Shown here in pieces: positions 51,919 through 64,000 of a stretch of 64,000 bases of DNA. Source of the DNA: Symsagittifera roscoffensis (lineage: Eukaryota; Xenacoelomorpha; Acoela; Convolutidae). Where the stretch lies: NCBI RefSeq assembly GCF_963678635.1, contig NC_087064.1, positions 33,518,369 to 33,582,368 on the forward strand, in the 5' to 3' direction. How positions within the stretch are numbered: the stretch's first letter is position 1; the number at the start of each line of letters is the position of its first letter. A program made the position numbers and the translations under genes. The notes below the pieces were generated by a model that saw only the letters and a program-made list of their open reading frames with translations, had not been told where the DNA came from and did not search any database.

Positions 51919-53097
51919 AATCCAGGTATGTTTTTTGTTTTTACTATCCTAAAACTTAAGCCGAAGATAAGATAGAACTCACGCTGCTTACTGATTTCAG
52001 GTTTGACAACGTTGTGTCAACTCGGAGCGTCAAGTGTGGCACTCGTATCTCAAGTCTTTGAAGAGCCCCCTTGTTCATTAATGCATTAATTAACAGGCTC
52101 CACTCAATTGAATTACATAAACTGATCAGAGAGACAATATGATTTCTGAGGTGGTTGTCGGTGTAGTTTACTACGATTTACATCATACACCAGAGAGGTC
52201 TTTGGATTAACTAGACCATTAAGAGTATAAAAAGTTCAGACCAAAGTTAGAAGTTTTTCTCTGAGGTTTGATTTACAGGTTAAACTTGGATCTGGATTCT
52301 CCTCCTGGTCAGAGTATACTTGAAGTACTTTAGGCAAATAGCAATTGTCCTCCCTTGGTGTATAACTTAAATCCAGAGTAAACCGAATTTTGGGCACAAA
52401 CGGTGACTTTGAGCTTTGAAACAGAACCTAAACTTCCGAAAAGATATAAAAAGAACAATAAACATTTTCATGCTTGGTTGACAATTTTATTATTGTTATA
52501 CTAACCGATATTCGAACTATTGAAAATTCTTCAGAAAAAACTAATGATTGCGCTGCTATATTCTGCCTCCTTGATTCATTTATAATTCTATTATTTGATG
52601 AAAATCTCGGCTAGAACTCGAAACCTCCCTGTTAATCAATAGTATTTTTTTTTAGTCTCTGGACAAATTTTCCCCTCATATTTTGTTCACATAGCTGATG
52701 CCTTGTTAGATTTTTGAATTCTTTATCATTTTTATTGGATTTTTTTTAACCAGCAGAGGACCAATTTCATTGGAGGAAAATCTTTTTCCAACTTGCATTG
52801 CTTTCACTTTTTTCAACCAGTTCAAATGCTACTTTTTATTTTTTAAAAGGGATCATTCCACAGGAAAATATCCAATTGGTGGTCAGGCCACGAGTTGATT
52901 TTGAACGATCAAGACTATTTTCTTTAAGCAATTAACTTTTACTTTTATCAGAAACTTTCAAGTGATAAGGTGAACTCTCTTACTTGCTTGAGTTTTACAG
53001 TTTGCCTCAAACCGAAAAAATTAATCTTTTTATTTAAATAATCGGCAAATTGACATCGAAAAAAATTTTAACAGTTCTCAAAAGATTCTCCAAAAAA
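51919..53097. other. Upstream region of the candidate host gene
   Basis: No coding frame recognised. The last ~150 bp before the ATG at 53098 are AT-rich and A-rich (caaaaaaATGG), with purine at -3 and G at +4 as in a good start context. Confidence 0.35.
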
Positions 53098-53345
53098 ATG
53101 GCTCGAAATATTCTTTGCGCGTTTATTGCTCTCAATTTTTTCGTTTCGGGTAAAAATGTCCCGGAAACGAAAAGCGACTCAGCCAAAAAAGATTCAGCCG
53201 CGGACCCTGACAAAAAGGGGGGAGATAGTGACAGTGCTTCAGGGGTGATCATAATGCCATCTGGTTACGAGTGTCGATCTCCGGACCCGAGCTGGTGTCA
53301 TCTTCTGGAGAAACACGATCTCAACAAAAAATATGCTAAGACTAG
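53098..53345 (+). CDS. Exon 1 of a small secreted host protein
   Basis: The ATG at 53098 opens a typical signal peptide (about residues 1-18, MARNILCAFIALNFFVSG). A Lys/Asp/Ser/Ala-rich low-complexity stretch follows (about 20-48), then a compact segment with Cys59 and Cys67 (YECRSPDPSWCHLL). The exon ends at AG|GTTAGC (donor at 53346), leaving two bases of a split codon. The exon at 58528 begins with the one base needed to complete it (Arg83), joining into a 121-residue protein. Not a recognised family; probably extracellular. Higher GC and balanced codons distinguish it from the AT-rich surroundings. Confidence 0.55.
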
Positions 53346-53640
53346 GTTAGCGACTTTTTTATATAAGCAAACATTTGTAGACAACCAGGTCAAATTTTAA
53401 ATTGAAACTGAATTTTTCTGATAGTCTTTTTTTAAAAACTGAACGATCGGCTAAAACTTAAGTTGAATATGTGGGTTTTCGATGAGTTTCCATAACAGAT
53501 ACATGTCATTATTTCTTAGAGGAGGTTTGAAAAATTGGCGATATTTTTGACGGACAAGAGGTATATATATTAACTGTGATCCGAAAAATATAAGGCTTTC
53601 AAATTTGCAAAGAACGGTTCCACGGCAACATATTCTTCAT

Positions 53641-53951
53641 CAAGGGCGGATCTAGGATTTTCTCGGGGGGGGGGGGGGGGGGGGGGCAGATTTTTTTTAA
53701 AATGGAAAATTCTGTAGAACCTTTTTTAGGTCGACTAAATTGATTTTTTGAGCTCTCCCAAGTCACTATATAGACCTTATTTAACCAAATTTTCTGCGCC
53801 TCAGGCAAAATTTTTGAAACAGCAGGCCGAATACGGCGTTTTTAGACAATTTTTGGAAAATGTCGACCAAAAAAAATCACGGAAACATTGGGGTCGGCAG
53901 GGGGTAGAATTCCTGAGGGGAAGGCGTCCGCCCCTTCTAAATCGGCTAGTG
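53641..53951. mobile_element. Decayed hAT-like MITE
   Basis: Left end CAAGGGCGGATCTAGG followed by a ~20-bp poly(G) run. The right end CTAAATCGGCTAGTG is a damaged version of the family terminus. No target duplication is readable. Confidence 0.6.
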
Positions 53952-55540
53952 CCAGAAAATGTAATTCGAAAAAATTAGAAAAAAAATTTTATGTTATTTT
54001 TTCTAAAACTCAAAAATTTATATGAGAGTAAATTTTATCCATAGTCATGCAGAAATTTTATTTAGCGGTTCAGCGGTTCATGATAGTTATCATGCAAGTT
54101 TTGCGAGAATCTTACAAGACAAGCTCTGGCAAAATCTTGTAAAACAACCATCATCTTTCGACTAATGGAGTCCCCCTAGATAAAGTTGTATTATTGTATT
54201 GTTTTAACAGGAAAATTATAAAATCCCCATAGCTGGCACGTATCAATTGATACAAATATTAATTTTGTCAACAAATGCTATTTTCCTAAACGACAATATT
54301 TTAGGTACAAAATAGACAATGTTTGATCTCAAAAAAATATGACTGCTCCGATAACGAAAATACCTTGAGTATTACAACTGACTTTAAATTGATTTTAGGA
54401 AGTTATTGAACAAAAAAAAATAAGTAAAAAAAATAATTTCTTTAAAAAACTTGATAAAAATATGCAGCTAAAAACTCATAGATTTTCATAAAATTTGGAA
54501 TATGATTTGAGAATTCCAAAGATGAATTAAAATCAAGTTTTTTGGATATTTTGTTAGAATAATTTTCAAAGTAAGACATTTTGAGTCAGAGTCAAACTTT
54601 CGAGCAAGCATTTTGTGTTTTGAAGTTTTCCGTCAAAGATTAATTTACGTTAAATTGCACCTTCGTCCGGGTCACATGTTTAAATAGGCACCAATTTGAG
54701 AAATACTTTAACTAGACAGTAAGAAATAAACTGCGGTGTGACATTTGGGCGGGATGTCTTATGGCTGAAAAGACGGTGTGACGTTAGGGCGGGACTTCTA
54801 ATGGATACAAGAACGAAGTTATCGTTTAAATGGGTAATACAGCAGACAAAACACCCTAAAAAGCCTGGAACTATCCCTTGACGGATAAACTACCACATTT
54901 CAAATTTATGCCGAACTTACTTCCGCATTCGCGCTTAAAAAATTAGATTAGAGAGTTTGGTTTATTATGTTTTGAGGGTACAGACGGAAGGGGATTACAG
55001 GTGACCACTGAATTTCGACTCCAGTTTGAAAGAACCAATTTCTGGAGATCTCTTGGTTCAATAGAGCTCCTAGAAAAAGACTAAGGCTGATTTGTTAAGT
55101 TACTGCTAGTTAAATCGAATATTTTAGCCCGGAATTGATTGACTTATTAGTCGTTGAAGCGCATTTTTTGCTCTGAAGCCCAATGTAACTTTTTAAAGAT
55201 GGACTAGGGCTAAAAACGGTTTAATATATTGATTTTAGGAGTGAAGGTGGATTGATTGACACATGGTCTCTAATTTTACATGAACACTTCCAATAATTTC
55301 AATTTCAACCAAATAGATTGACTGTGTTTGAAATTTTGAGAGAACATGTCAAAAAAGGTGTCTCTAAGAGTTTTTAGAGTGGAAAATAAACAGCATACTT
55401 TCGGGCAAATACTACTTGCTCCAGCACATATGTAGCTTTTTCACCATTTGAAACAAAAAACTGGATCTAAATGAACAATTAAGGAACAACAAAACTGCTC
55501 GATCAGATCAAGCCCTTAATATTCCCATATCGAGACTAAA

Positions 55541-55589
55541 AAAAGGCAGTCGGAGCATTCAAGGCTTTGCCCTGATACGAGCAGTCTTG
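55541..55589 (+). mobile_element. 3' end fragment of a Helitron-like element
   Basis: Contains GGCAGTCGGAGCATTCAAGG, the partial hairpin and GATACGAGCAGTCTTG. The rest of the element is absent. Confidence 0.6.
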
Positions 55590-56737
55590 TTTTAATTTAA
55601 ACCAAGTTCAACTTTTTTGTTTTAAACGCATTTGACGGAACAAATCTTTTTGAATTTCACTTTAGGCGTGGGTGAACATTTTCAAAAAATGGAAAAACAG
55701 TTCAATAATTCATAGCCTAATTTTTACTCACTAAAACGTTAAAAACAGGCCATTGCTTGTACTCTTGTGAAAAAGTATATGCTATAAACACAAAATTGAA
55801 AGCAACATGACCAAAAACGAAAAAAATTGTCTCTCATTTCTGCTGTGAAATATACAGTTTTGTAGCGTATCTTGATTTTTGGAAGTTTTTGGTCTCTCTG
55901 CACTTATTGTTTTTTCGTACTTCACTTGATGGGCTCACAAGTGAAGTAGGGCCCGATTTGTTCTTCTTTATCAATTATATGAGGAGCCCGCTGAATTGTG
56001 AAGCCTGGCAGTATTGAAATTCTGTAATATTTGCTCAATGCTAACAGGAAAATTTGATGGACACAATTGAGTCTGCGCATTTTCAAAAAATTTTCCAATG
56101 AAAATTTTTCGACAAAATTGTTGGTCTGCTGAAATTAAAGTTTGTTAGATTTAGTTAGATTTATTTTTGAGACAAATTAGTGTGATTATGCTGAGTTAGA
56201 TAGTCTGCTGATAGTTTTTCAGCGTTTTTTGTACCTCATTCTTGGAGACCGACAAGGGCGAATAATTGGTGTCGCGTATAAACATGGTGAGATCTTTGGT
56301 TGAAGGTGTGTGGAAAATTCATAGCGCTGAGGCCTCAATTAGTAAAGCACCGAATACAATACCTGTAATTCAATGCAAATCCCACGGTATAGTTTCCTAA
56401 ACGAACTCGAATCTATCTATTTTTTGGTTGTAACGACCATCTGCGTGATTGAAATTTTGTTTCGACTATTTTGTTCCGACTATTTGAAAACCGGGAGGAA
56501 CTTTATACTTGGGTGTGTTATAGTTTTTTTTGTTCTTTTTTGTTTTCCGCGCGAAAAGACTCGAAAATACCTAAAATATACTTTTACGTCAGATCCTCAT
56601 ATCGCACTACTCGGAAAAAACTACTCTAAGTTGAAGAAAAAGGTTTTTTTTCTTGTAGTTTTTTAAATACTATGGTTGGAAGATTGTGTGCTTCTTGCAC
56701 AGTAACCGGTTATCCTTATTTCCTTATTTCCTTTTGT

Positions 56738-56770
56738 ATACACACACACACACACCCACACACACACACA
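56738..56770. repeat. (CA)n microsatellite
   Basis: About 16 CA dinucleotides with one CCCA interruption. Confidence 0.9.
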
Positions 56771-58527
56771 TATTTATATAATATAAATCAAACTGTTTGA
56801 ACATTGCAAGCTCGAATCGAAATCTTTAGAAAGGTTATTTGCAAAAAACGTTAAAGAGTTTTTTAATCTGTAAATCATCATCCAGCACCAGAGGCCATGC
56901 TACAATCAAACCATCTTAGTCAATTCGGTTTTTTTAATCAAATAAAAATGATCAAAATGATGTCTTGAACATTTAAAAAACTTTTCTTTCCTGTTTTTTT
57001 TTGAAATTTTCTGATTAAAAAACAGTAATTGGAAAAGTGAGACTGGTAGAGTGTTTTTCAAACTGTTCCTTCCTGAGATGTGAAGAACCACCCTCCCCCG
57101 CTTCATGACATTTTAAACGGGAAATAAATTGAAAAGTCTTCTTTCTTAGTGGAAATGCTTTTTATCTTTTCGCAATGATACATGGATTTGAAAACGTTTT
57201 GGGCGACTTGCACATTTTGCACGATTGAAAAATGCAAACCACTCATATCATTTCAAATTCAAGCGAGTTTAGCTTCCTGATCAATCAAAGTTTTTTCTAT
57301 CAAAATTATTGTAAAGCTGAGCTTTAAATACCTCATCAATTTTTTACAGGTGAAAATTGATATCAGTTAATCAGAAAAATAAAATAAAAGTGACTTTGAT
57401 TATTTTATTAAGCTATCACTTTTATAGTTTGATATTAACTTATCAAACAATGAAGTGAAATTTAATATCTGTTTATAATTCTGACGATTATAGTTCGATA
57501 TTACTTTATCAAAAAAAAATGAAAAACGTTGAATCATGTTTAAATATAAAAAAAATTTAATTGTTTTCCCAAACTTTGATGCAGAAAATACTAAAAACTG
57601 TTTATAAAAATATGAAATCATCTTCAAATTTAAAAAAACTATTTAATTTTTTTTCGTGTTTTTCCGCCTATATTTTAATGTACCTTGGTGTGAAATATAG
57701 TTGCAGTCAAATTTCCAAAAATGATAGTTTTGGCCAAAAATTCTGTTCGAGATGCATATCAACCAGTGGTTGTTGTTGTTATTTGAACCTGCTCTACCAC
57801 TGGGAACTATAAAAATACAAATAACGAAGAGTGGTCCCAAAGCATAGCTTTAATTGCGTGTCGTCTGCGCAATTAATACGCGTGTCGTCTGCGCAATTAA
57901 AATCAAATCCTGGCGTCGACAGGGTTGACTAATAAGGCCTTAAAAATGCATTGAATTTTAATGTGATAATTCGGAGGGGATTTGATGTTATCAAAAAAAG
58001 ATGGCGTATGAACCAGAAGTAAATCTGTCACCGAGAAAAACACGCTGCTCGGTTCCGTTTAGGCGATCTGCACTTTAAACATTGTAACTCGCTTGTTTCA
58101 ACTTTTAATCTTTTAGCTGTATGAATTGTTTTGATCTTTGTACTTTTTTCCAATCCCCATAACCTTCCAAATAGAAGATTAAACCTGGTTTAGAAGACGA
58201 ACGAGACGGTTTTGTAAGTGCCAATCCTTTTTAAAAATTGAATGTTTGACGTCCACTGCCATAATGACTGGTTATATTGTCTCTTTAAGTCTTCTTTGCG
58301 TTCACCAATTTTTCTAATGTTCTATCATAATTGATTTATTGAACCTTTTTAAAATAGGCGGAAAAATTTAGTGGAAAGTTCTCAAAAATGATTTCCCAAA
58401 GCACGTTAAAGAAAAAAATTGAACGGTGTTCAATTACATGAAAAAAAAATGATTAACATCAAACCCATTTTGTTTTCTAAACATCTCTACAAAAGTGTTC
58501 ATAATTTACATTTTTCTTATGTTTCAG

Positions 58528-58645
58528 AGAAGAATACCAGAAGTTTGTATTGCATCAGTTCGACAGTGGATCTTACGACAACCGAACTAGACCAGGATTC
58601 AGTGAGGGTAATTACGATTACAATGGAGAATTATTGCGCCCGTAG
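58528..58645 (+). CDS. Exon 2 of the small secreted host protein (C-terminus)
   Basis: A polypyrimidine tract and CAG precede 58528. The frame set by exon 1 is open for 38 more residues and ends TAG at 58643-58645. The product segment (EEYQKFVLHQFDSGSYD, an NRT glycosylation sequon, then GFSEGNYDYNGELLRP) is Gly/Tyr/Asp-rich and hydrophilic, suiting an extracellular peptide. The phase match (2+1 bases) and the acceptor quality support the join, but a one-in-three chance match of phase must be kept in mind. No canonical AATAAA follows closely. Confidence 0.5.
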
Positions 58646-59007
58646 CACCAAATAACAAATAGCCGAAAAGTTTGCAAGCAATCAACGTCTTTTGGATTGT
58701 CGATAACGGACTATAAATCAAGCTTGAGATTTAAAGAATGTTTAAATTCTGTATAACCAACTTAATTGTTGAGCAATCGGTCTCTTGAGATTAGGGGTCT
58801 ACACTGTAAGATATAAGAAAAAACTCTTTTCAGATTATGGCCTTGAACCATGTCGCCCTATTTCACAAAACGTAATTTCTCCGTAAACATACATGTTTGT
58901 TAATCAAGGCGAACAATAGTTATTCACGACAACATAAAAAGTTCTTTTAAAGAAATATTTTAATTCACGATCTGTATACCAGTATTTATGTCGCCAGAGG
59001 CATTGAT

Positions 59008-59139
59008 ATGGGAAAAAAGGAGGAAGTGGAGCTAGCACTCAAATTAGTCTATAATTTTGGATTGTTCTCAGGTAAGCCTGACTTGGTGAGAGTGCGTCTC
59101 TACATCGAGTCACTGGGCCCAGCTTCAGAATCAGAAATG
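59008..59139 (+). CDS. Possible first exon of another host gene
   Basis: The ATG at 59008 starts a 44-codon frame (MGKKEEVELALKLVYNFGLF and onward, ending SESEM) that closes with a good donor ATG|GTAAGA at 59140. A second donor, CAG|GTAAGC at 59072, lies inside. The composition is protein-like and GC is raised. No partner exon was found and no family recognised. It may instead be an internal exon or a transposon remnant. Confidence 0.3.
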
Positions 59140-60584
59140 GTAAGAGCATTTTTCCATTTATATTGGGTGAATCAAAACCAGAGTAAAAACTTTTTGAAGA
59201 AAATCATGCTGCCCATAGAATTCTAAGCAACAAGAGGGTAACTGTCGCTATGCAAAATAGGTGTAGAGATCATCGCGACCAATTTTAGGCCTTAGGCGAA
59301 AGATTTCTGTCACAATTTTGAGCAACCAAAAGACTTCTGTGAAACCTTGAACGAGCCAAAAAAACTACGAGGCAACTTTAACATACCAAAACTGGCGCCC
59401 AACTCTTTGCTACCAAGAAATTTAAAAATTATATCAGATCGTATGATTTAGCGTGGTTTTTATCTTTTGACATAGGGGTACAATTTACACAGATGATGTT
59501 TATTTAAAGTTTTGGTAAGGTCCATGAATGTCGGGCCGTCGGTCTTTCTTCAAATCACTGTTCTTTCTACGCCTGATACGCCTGAAATAACAAATGCAGT
59601 TTGCATTACATCTCTATATCATACTGTTGATCTTCTAAATTACCAGTTTACCTTCTAAACATTCCACTTTGTTTTCTACTTCAACACTTTGACCTTGCTT
59701 ACAACGGGAAATATGCATCAAAAACTTAATGCCTTTTTTTGACGATTTTCGCTTGAGAATAGTTCTTTTGCTTCAATTTAAAGATGAAAAATCCATTTTT
59801 TTTCTATGCGGGCCCTATTTCAGCTATATCACTAGTTTGGCGCAATTTTGGACGATTTTATGTTCGAGTTTTGTGCATTTTTAACCCTGGTGTTAGAACC
59901 AGAATTGTTAGTCAAGAGATAACAAAATGCGCGATCCTTGCTATCGTAATATGTCGCATGCCCACTGTGGCATTATTCAAGTTTCAGCTCATTTATCCGG
60001 GTTGACCTCCAAAAAAGAAAACGGCTATTCATAAAAACTCATGAATCGAGTCTCTGAAAAAACCCTGGTCATACATTTTCGTATATTGAAATTGGTATGG
60101 CTAGCATTTTTTTCTACGAAAGCTACAAAACTAATTATGGGGTTGTTGATAGCTGATACACAACATGTGATAGTAATTGAATTAATTTTGCAGACTACAG
60201 ACTCCAGATACATCGATGAAATTTTTTTCCTAGAAAATATGCTAGTCATACAACTTCATACTTCGAGAATTATATCTCAATACAAAAACTATCTCTCAAA
60301 ATTGGAGAAAAAAAAAGTTTTTCTAAGTCACAAAATGATTTCTATTCACAAACAAGCCTTTTTCGAATTTCAATTCTCCGCATACAAAATTGTAATTTTT
60401 GGTCTATAAAATTGTCCAGACATAGTCTTTCCACACAATTAATCCAAATTTAAGTCATTTTAAGTTCTAATTGATAGCTAAAATTTTTTTAATCAGCTTA
60501 AATGTTGATAACTTTTTTAATATCTCTTCATTTAAGAAAAATTAGTTTATCTCGACAGTATAATTTTCTAAAAATATATATGCA
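59140..60584. other. Stretch without supportable gene
   Basis: An open frame of 122 codons (60041-60409, plus) is Ile/Leu/Phe/Lys-rich without motifs and is probably chance in AT-rich DNA. Confidence 0.35.
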
Positions 60585-60588
60585 CACA

Positions 60589-60592
<4 letters not shown>

Positions 60593-60643
<51 letters not shown>

Positions 60644-60653
60644 TATTTATATA
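60593..60653. repeat. (AT)n microsatellite
   Basis: About 20 AT dinucleotides with a few interruptions at its right end, ending at the border of the next element. Confidence 0.9.
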
Positions 60654-60956
60654 CAGACGCGGATCTACAAATTTCTCGAGTGGGGGGGGGGCAGATTTTA
60701 AGAAAAAAATTGAATTTTTTGTTTGTTTTGTAGACCTTTTTTTTAGGTCCACCAAATTGATTTTCTGAGGTCTTCCAAATCACTATAAAAACTTTGATAA
60801 AAAAATTGCGTTTTTGGCGCGCTCTCCCCCTCAAAATTAGTTTATTTTGGCGCCAAAGGCGCTTTTAGACAATTTTTAGGGTCCATCACCAAAAACGGAT
60901 ATCTCAAAAAAGTACATAGGGGGAATTCCCCTGATAACTTCCTGGATCCGCGCCTG
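60654..60956. mobile_element. hAT-like MITE inserted next to an AT microsatellite
   Basis: Ends CAGACGCGGATCTAC and CCTGGATCCGCGCCTG. The flanking 8-mers TTTATATA and GTTACAAC match only partly. The interior shares the 'aaattgattttctgag' and 'caaaattagttt' words with the copies at 38 and 53 kb. Confidence 0.65.
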
Positions 60957-61404
60957 GTTACAACTTTACCAATTTTTGAAAAAATCTCAATTAGCTCTTC
61001 AAAATGCATCGTATGCTGGAAGCTTTTTTTTGAAATTACTGATCCATATTGTGCCAAATAGATCGACTCGCTTAAGAAAAACTAAAAATTGCTTTTTTTG
61101 TTTTCAAAACTATCGGTATGTTTTGTAAGCAAAAAGACAAATCAATGCTTATAAACCCATCCCGCTTAGAAAAAATCCAGTTTGATTCAGGCATTTTACT
61201 CAATTTTTTTCCATTTTTCCGAAAGAGGACACACAATATTCGTATTTTCGATGTTTTTTTTCTTCAGAAATACTTTCAAACAAGTTTTTAACTAGAATTT
61301 TATGCAAATTGTTTGAGCCAAATCACAATGAGTGACAACTTTGAAAACTGTTAGAGTAGTGCATATTTTAAACTTGAAATAAATAATGCAAAAAATGGCG
61401 ATTG
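60957..61404. other. Stretch without recognisable gene
   Basis: AT-rich, no family recognised. Confidence 0.4.
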
Positions 61405-61935
61405 TTCCGACTTTTGTAACGAAAGTAACGGAATATTTGTGCTCGGGGTGGGTTTTTTTTCTTCAGACGAATTTCGACTTTTTAACTAGCCAATTTTGAC
61501 GGAAATGTTTTTTTCATTTCATTCCAAAGCTATTGTTGTCCTGAGCTTAAATTTGAAAAAATATTTCACCAATGACTATTTTTTGTAAAGCTATGGTGGT
61601 TTCAAGATTGCTATTTTTTGCCAATTTTGGACAATTAACGCGCACTATATTTCGCGATATTAACGCGTAAGCGGAGATTTAAACCGTCTTAGAAATCGTC
61701 CCAAATTGGCTCAAAGAATTTTATTTGCCATATTTAATTTTTTACAGGAGCGAAATCTATCCTTTTGTACTTTATATGGCGTGTGGGGAGATGATTTTCA
61801 TAAAAAATTTCAAATTTTAGAAAAAAAAATTTTCATTTTATTTTTTTTACATTTAATTTTTTTGTTATTACTGCTACATAAACCTCAAGAGGCAGTCGGA
61901 ACATTCAAGGTTTCGCCCTGATACAAGCAGTTTTG
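61405..61935 (+). mobile_element. Helitron-like non-autonomous element
   Basis: Full-length copy with a diverged 5' hairpin (CTTTTGTAACGAAAG) and a partly decayed 3' hairpin (TCAAGGTTTCGCCCTGA). Confidence 0.7.
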
Positions 61936-62157
61936 TTTTCAATTTGTCCACAACTTTAAATATTTTTTATTAAAGTAATAATTGAATCAGATTTCAACTA
62001 GAAAACTATAATTATAACTTTAAAAACTGAATCCAAATTTGTAATTTTTAAAATCTGAACCAATTTTCTTAACTTTTCAGGGTTTAACTCATCAGCTTTG
62101 AGAAAAGGCAATTAATTTATCCAAGTTTAACGGATGATCAAAGTGGAATTTTAATTT

Positions 62158-62671
62158 TTCCGACTTTCGATACGAAAGTAACGGTATATTTGTGCTCGGG
62201 GTGGGTTTTTTTTCTTCAGACAAATTTCGACTTTTTAATTAACCAATTTTGACAATAATTTTTTAAATCATTCAAAAAGTATTGTTGTCCTGAGATTAAA
62301 TTTCAAAAAATTTCATCTGTGATTATTTTTCGTAAAGTTATGGGGTTTAAAGACTGCAAATTTAAACAATTAACGATCTATTAACGCAAAAGTAGTCCGT
62401 CTTAGGAGAGAGATTTAGTCCGTATTAGGAATCGTTCGAAATTCATTCGAGAAAGCCTATTTAACATAAATCATTTGTTGATATGAGCAAAATCTATCAT
62501 TTAGTACTTTGTATGGCGTGTTGGGGGAAAATTTGCACAAAAAATCTCAAATTTTTTCAAAAAATTTTAATTTTTTTTAATTATTTTTAATTTTTCCATG
62601 TTATTGCTGCTTCATTGACTTTAAAAGGCAGTCGGAACTTTCAGGGCTTTGCCCTGATACCAGCAGTCTGG
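62158..62671 (+). mobile_element. Helitron-like non-autonomous element
   Basis: Full-length copy with an intact 5' hairpin and an intact 3' hairpin (TCAGGGCTTTGCCCTGA), ending CTGG, which fits the CTRR rule. The cgcg core is deleted in part. Confidence 0.7.
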
Positions 62672-63008
62672 TTTCTTTTTCAGTCAATTGTACATGGTGC
62701 TAGAATATTTTTTGGAAATACATTGTTCTGGCAGATGAAACGTTAATCAAAAACAATTTGGCTTCCAAATAAATTATAAAAACTGTTCGATGTGAAACAA
62801 AGAACGATCCAGTTTTTGAACTTGAAAGTTCAATGATATATTACTTTAGGTGGCAGATTTAATATCAGTAATTTTGTTGTTTGAACCTGAAATGGCGAAA
62901 GAGTCACAATTTTTGCGAAATAATTAATTCCTGTTGTATCTCAAATTAAGTCTTTAAAATAGGTTCCGAGGAATTGGGAGTGTCAAATTAGCGAAGGCAA
63001 AGAAATAC

Positions 63009-63533
63009 ACGACTGCTCATATCAGGGCAAAGCCCTGAATGTTCCAGCTTCCTTTAAAGGTTTATGGAGCAGTAGTAACTTGAAAAAATTAAGTGTAATA
63101 AAAAAAACCAAAATTTTTTTCTAAAATATATATTTTTTAATTGAAATCGTCTCCCCACACGCGATATAAAGTACGAAAGAATAGATTTTGCTCATTGTAA
63201 CGAATCATTTAGGGCAAATAAGCTCCTTTCAACCAATTTGAAACGATTTCTAAGACGAATTCTATCTCCGCTTACGCGTTAATAGCGCGAAATGAATCGC
63301 GCGTCAATTGTCCCAAATTGGCCAAAATGGCAATATTTAAACCCCCATAATTTTATGAAAAATGATCACAGGTAAAATATCGTTTCAAATTTAAGCTGAG
63401 GACAACAATACCCTTTGAATGATATTTATAAAATTAAGTAAAAAATGGCTAGTTAAGAAGTCAAAATTTGTCTGAAGAAAAAAAACCCACTCCGAGCACA
63501 ACTATTCCGTTACTTTCGTATCGAAAGTCGGAA
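63009..63533 (-). mobile_element. Helitron-like non-autonomous element, opposite orientation
   Basis: Full-length copy facing the one at 62158-62671. Both terminal hairpins are intact. Confidence 0.7.
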
Positions 63534-64000
63534 CAAAAAGTGATGAAAAACTTGAAAAAAAATTAAAAAAAACAAAAATTTTTCCTTCTAAATTCATCGC
63601 TGCCAAAAAGTATTCAGAAAAATCATTTTTTTTGTTTTGATCAGGTTTTTTGAACCAGATTGAAGCCAGGCGATAAATTTTGTTTCCTAAAAAAATGTCA
63701 AATAAAGAATTTTGAAATAATTTTAGTCACATTAATATCTCATTTGAATCTAAAAAATGAAAAGATTACAAGCTAAAGTCTAGGATTATCTCGGATATTT
63801 TTTTGTTGAGTTTTTTTTTCGTTTTTTTTTTCAGCGCGCTGCAAAACTTAGTATATATAAGCGCACAAGACATCTTTAGAAAAAAGTTTTATGATCGGTT
63901 GTTTAAATACCGATGTCCTTTAAGCGTCAAGTGGTCGAACTTCTTAGGGAAAAGAAGGTTTCCTCCCACCTATTGCCCTAAATCCGCTTCTGACCTCGGC
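63534..64000. other. Stretch without recognisable gene
   Basis: AT-rich. The last ~30 bp (CCTAAATCCGCTTCTG) resemble the right terminus of the hAT-like family, but no partner end was found. Confidence 0.35.

Larger units (their letters stand above)
53346..58527 (+). other. Predicted 5.2-kb intron carrying transposon insertions
   Basis: Starts GTTAGC and ends TTTTTCTTATGTTTCAG. It contains the hAT-like copy at 53641-53951, a Helitron-like 3' end at 55541-55589, a (CA)n run at 56738-56770, and paired short repeats at 54732-54800 (GGTGTGAC...GGGCGGGA) and 57856-57900 (GCGTGTCGTCTGCGCAATTAA-type word, twice, 24 bp apart). Further small exons inside cannot be excluded. Confidence 0.5.

Noticed and set aside
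60041-60409. 122-codon plus-strand frame
   Set aside because: Ile/Leu/Lys/Phe-rich without motifs, and expected by chance in AT-rich DNA.
60502-60834. Several frames across the AT microsatellite
   Set aside because: Tyr-Ile repeats arise from the (AT)n tract and the adjacent MITE.

Overview
The window is eukaryotic and almost certainly from an animal genome. It is AT-rich and dense with transposable elements, it has spliceosomal intron signals, and no bacterial-style operons of host genes are visible. The species cannot be fixed from the sequence. The style (env-bearing Ty3/Gypsy elements amid many short non-autonomous elements) would suit, for example, a larvacean tunicate, whose Oikopleura relatives carry env-bearing 'Tor' elements, but that is a guess.

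Layout. 1-3971: decayed Ty3/Gypsy element on the minus strand, running off the left edge. 3972-18572: mostly gene-poor repeats: Helitron-like copies, a 42-bp minisatellite, a 156-bp tandem duplication, and a duplicated ~1-kb block holding a mariner-like and a second palindromic MITE. 18573-37492: one intact 18.9-kb LTR element on the minus strand, the centrepiece. 38036-44507: hAT-like and Helitron-like non-autonomous elements plus a GC-richer stretch without genes. 44640-51330: a tandem array split by a second, decayed Ty3/Gypsy element (45406-50990). 51754-64000: more hAT-like and Helitron-like copies and a probable two-exon host gene for a small secreted protein (53098-58645, plus strand).

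The giant element has 410-bp LTRs differing at a single position, a CTAT target duplication, TG...CA ends and a primer-binding site. In transcription order it encodes a small leader ORF, a basic 155-aa ORF, a 474-aa ORF, Gag-protease (1079 aa), Pol (RT, RNase H, integrase; 1215 aa), two tiny overlapping membrane-protein ORFs, an open frame of 378 codons with no methionine that ATG-based ORF calling misses, an 872-aa envelope glycoprotein and a 601-aa ORF of unknown function. A consensus splice donor lies 3 nt after the last stop codon. Several ORF junctions are start/stop overlaps, and each of the first four large ORFs lies in the +1 frame relative to the one before. The envelope looks like the glycoprotein family of chuviruses and some invertebrate retroelements (recognised by pattern, not by search). 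The near-identical LTRs and intact frames suggest recent, possibly ongoing, activity.
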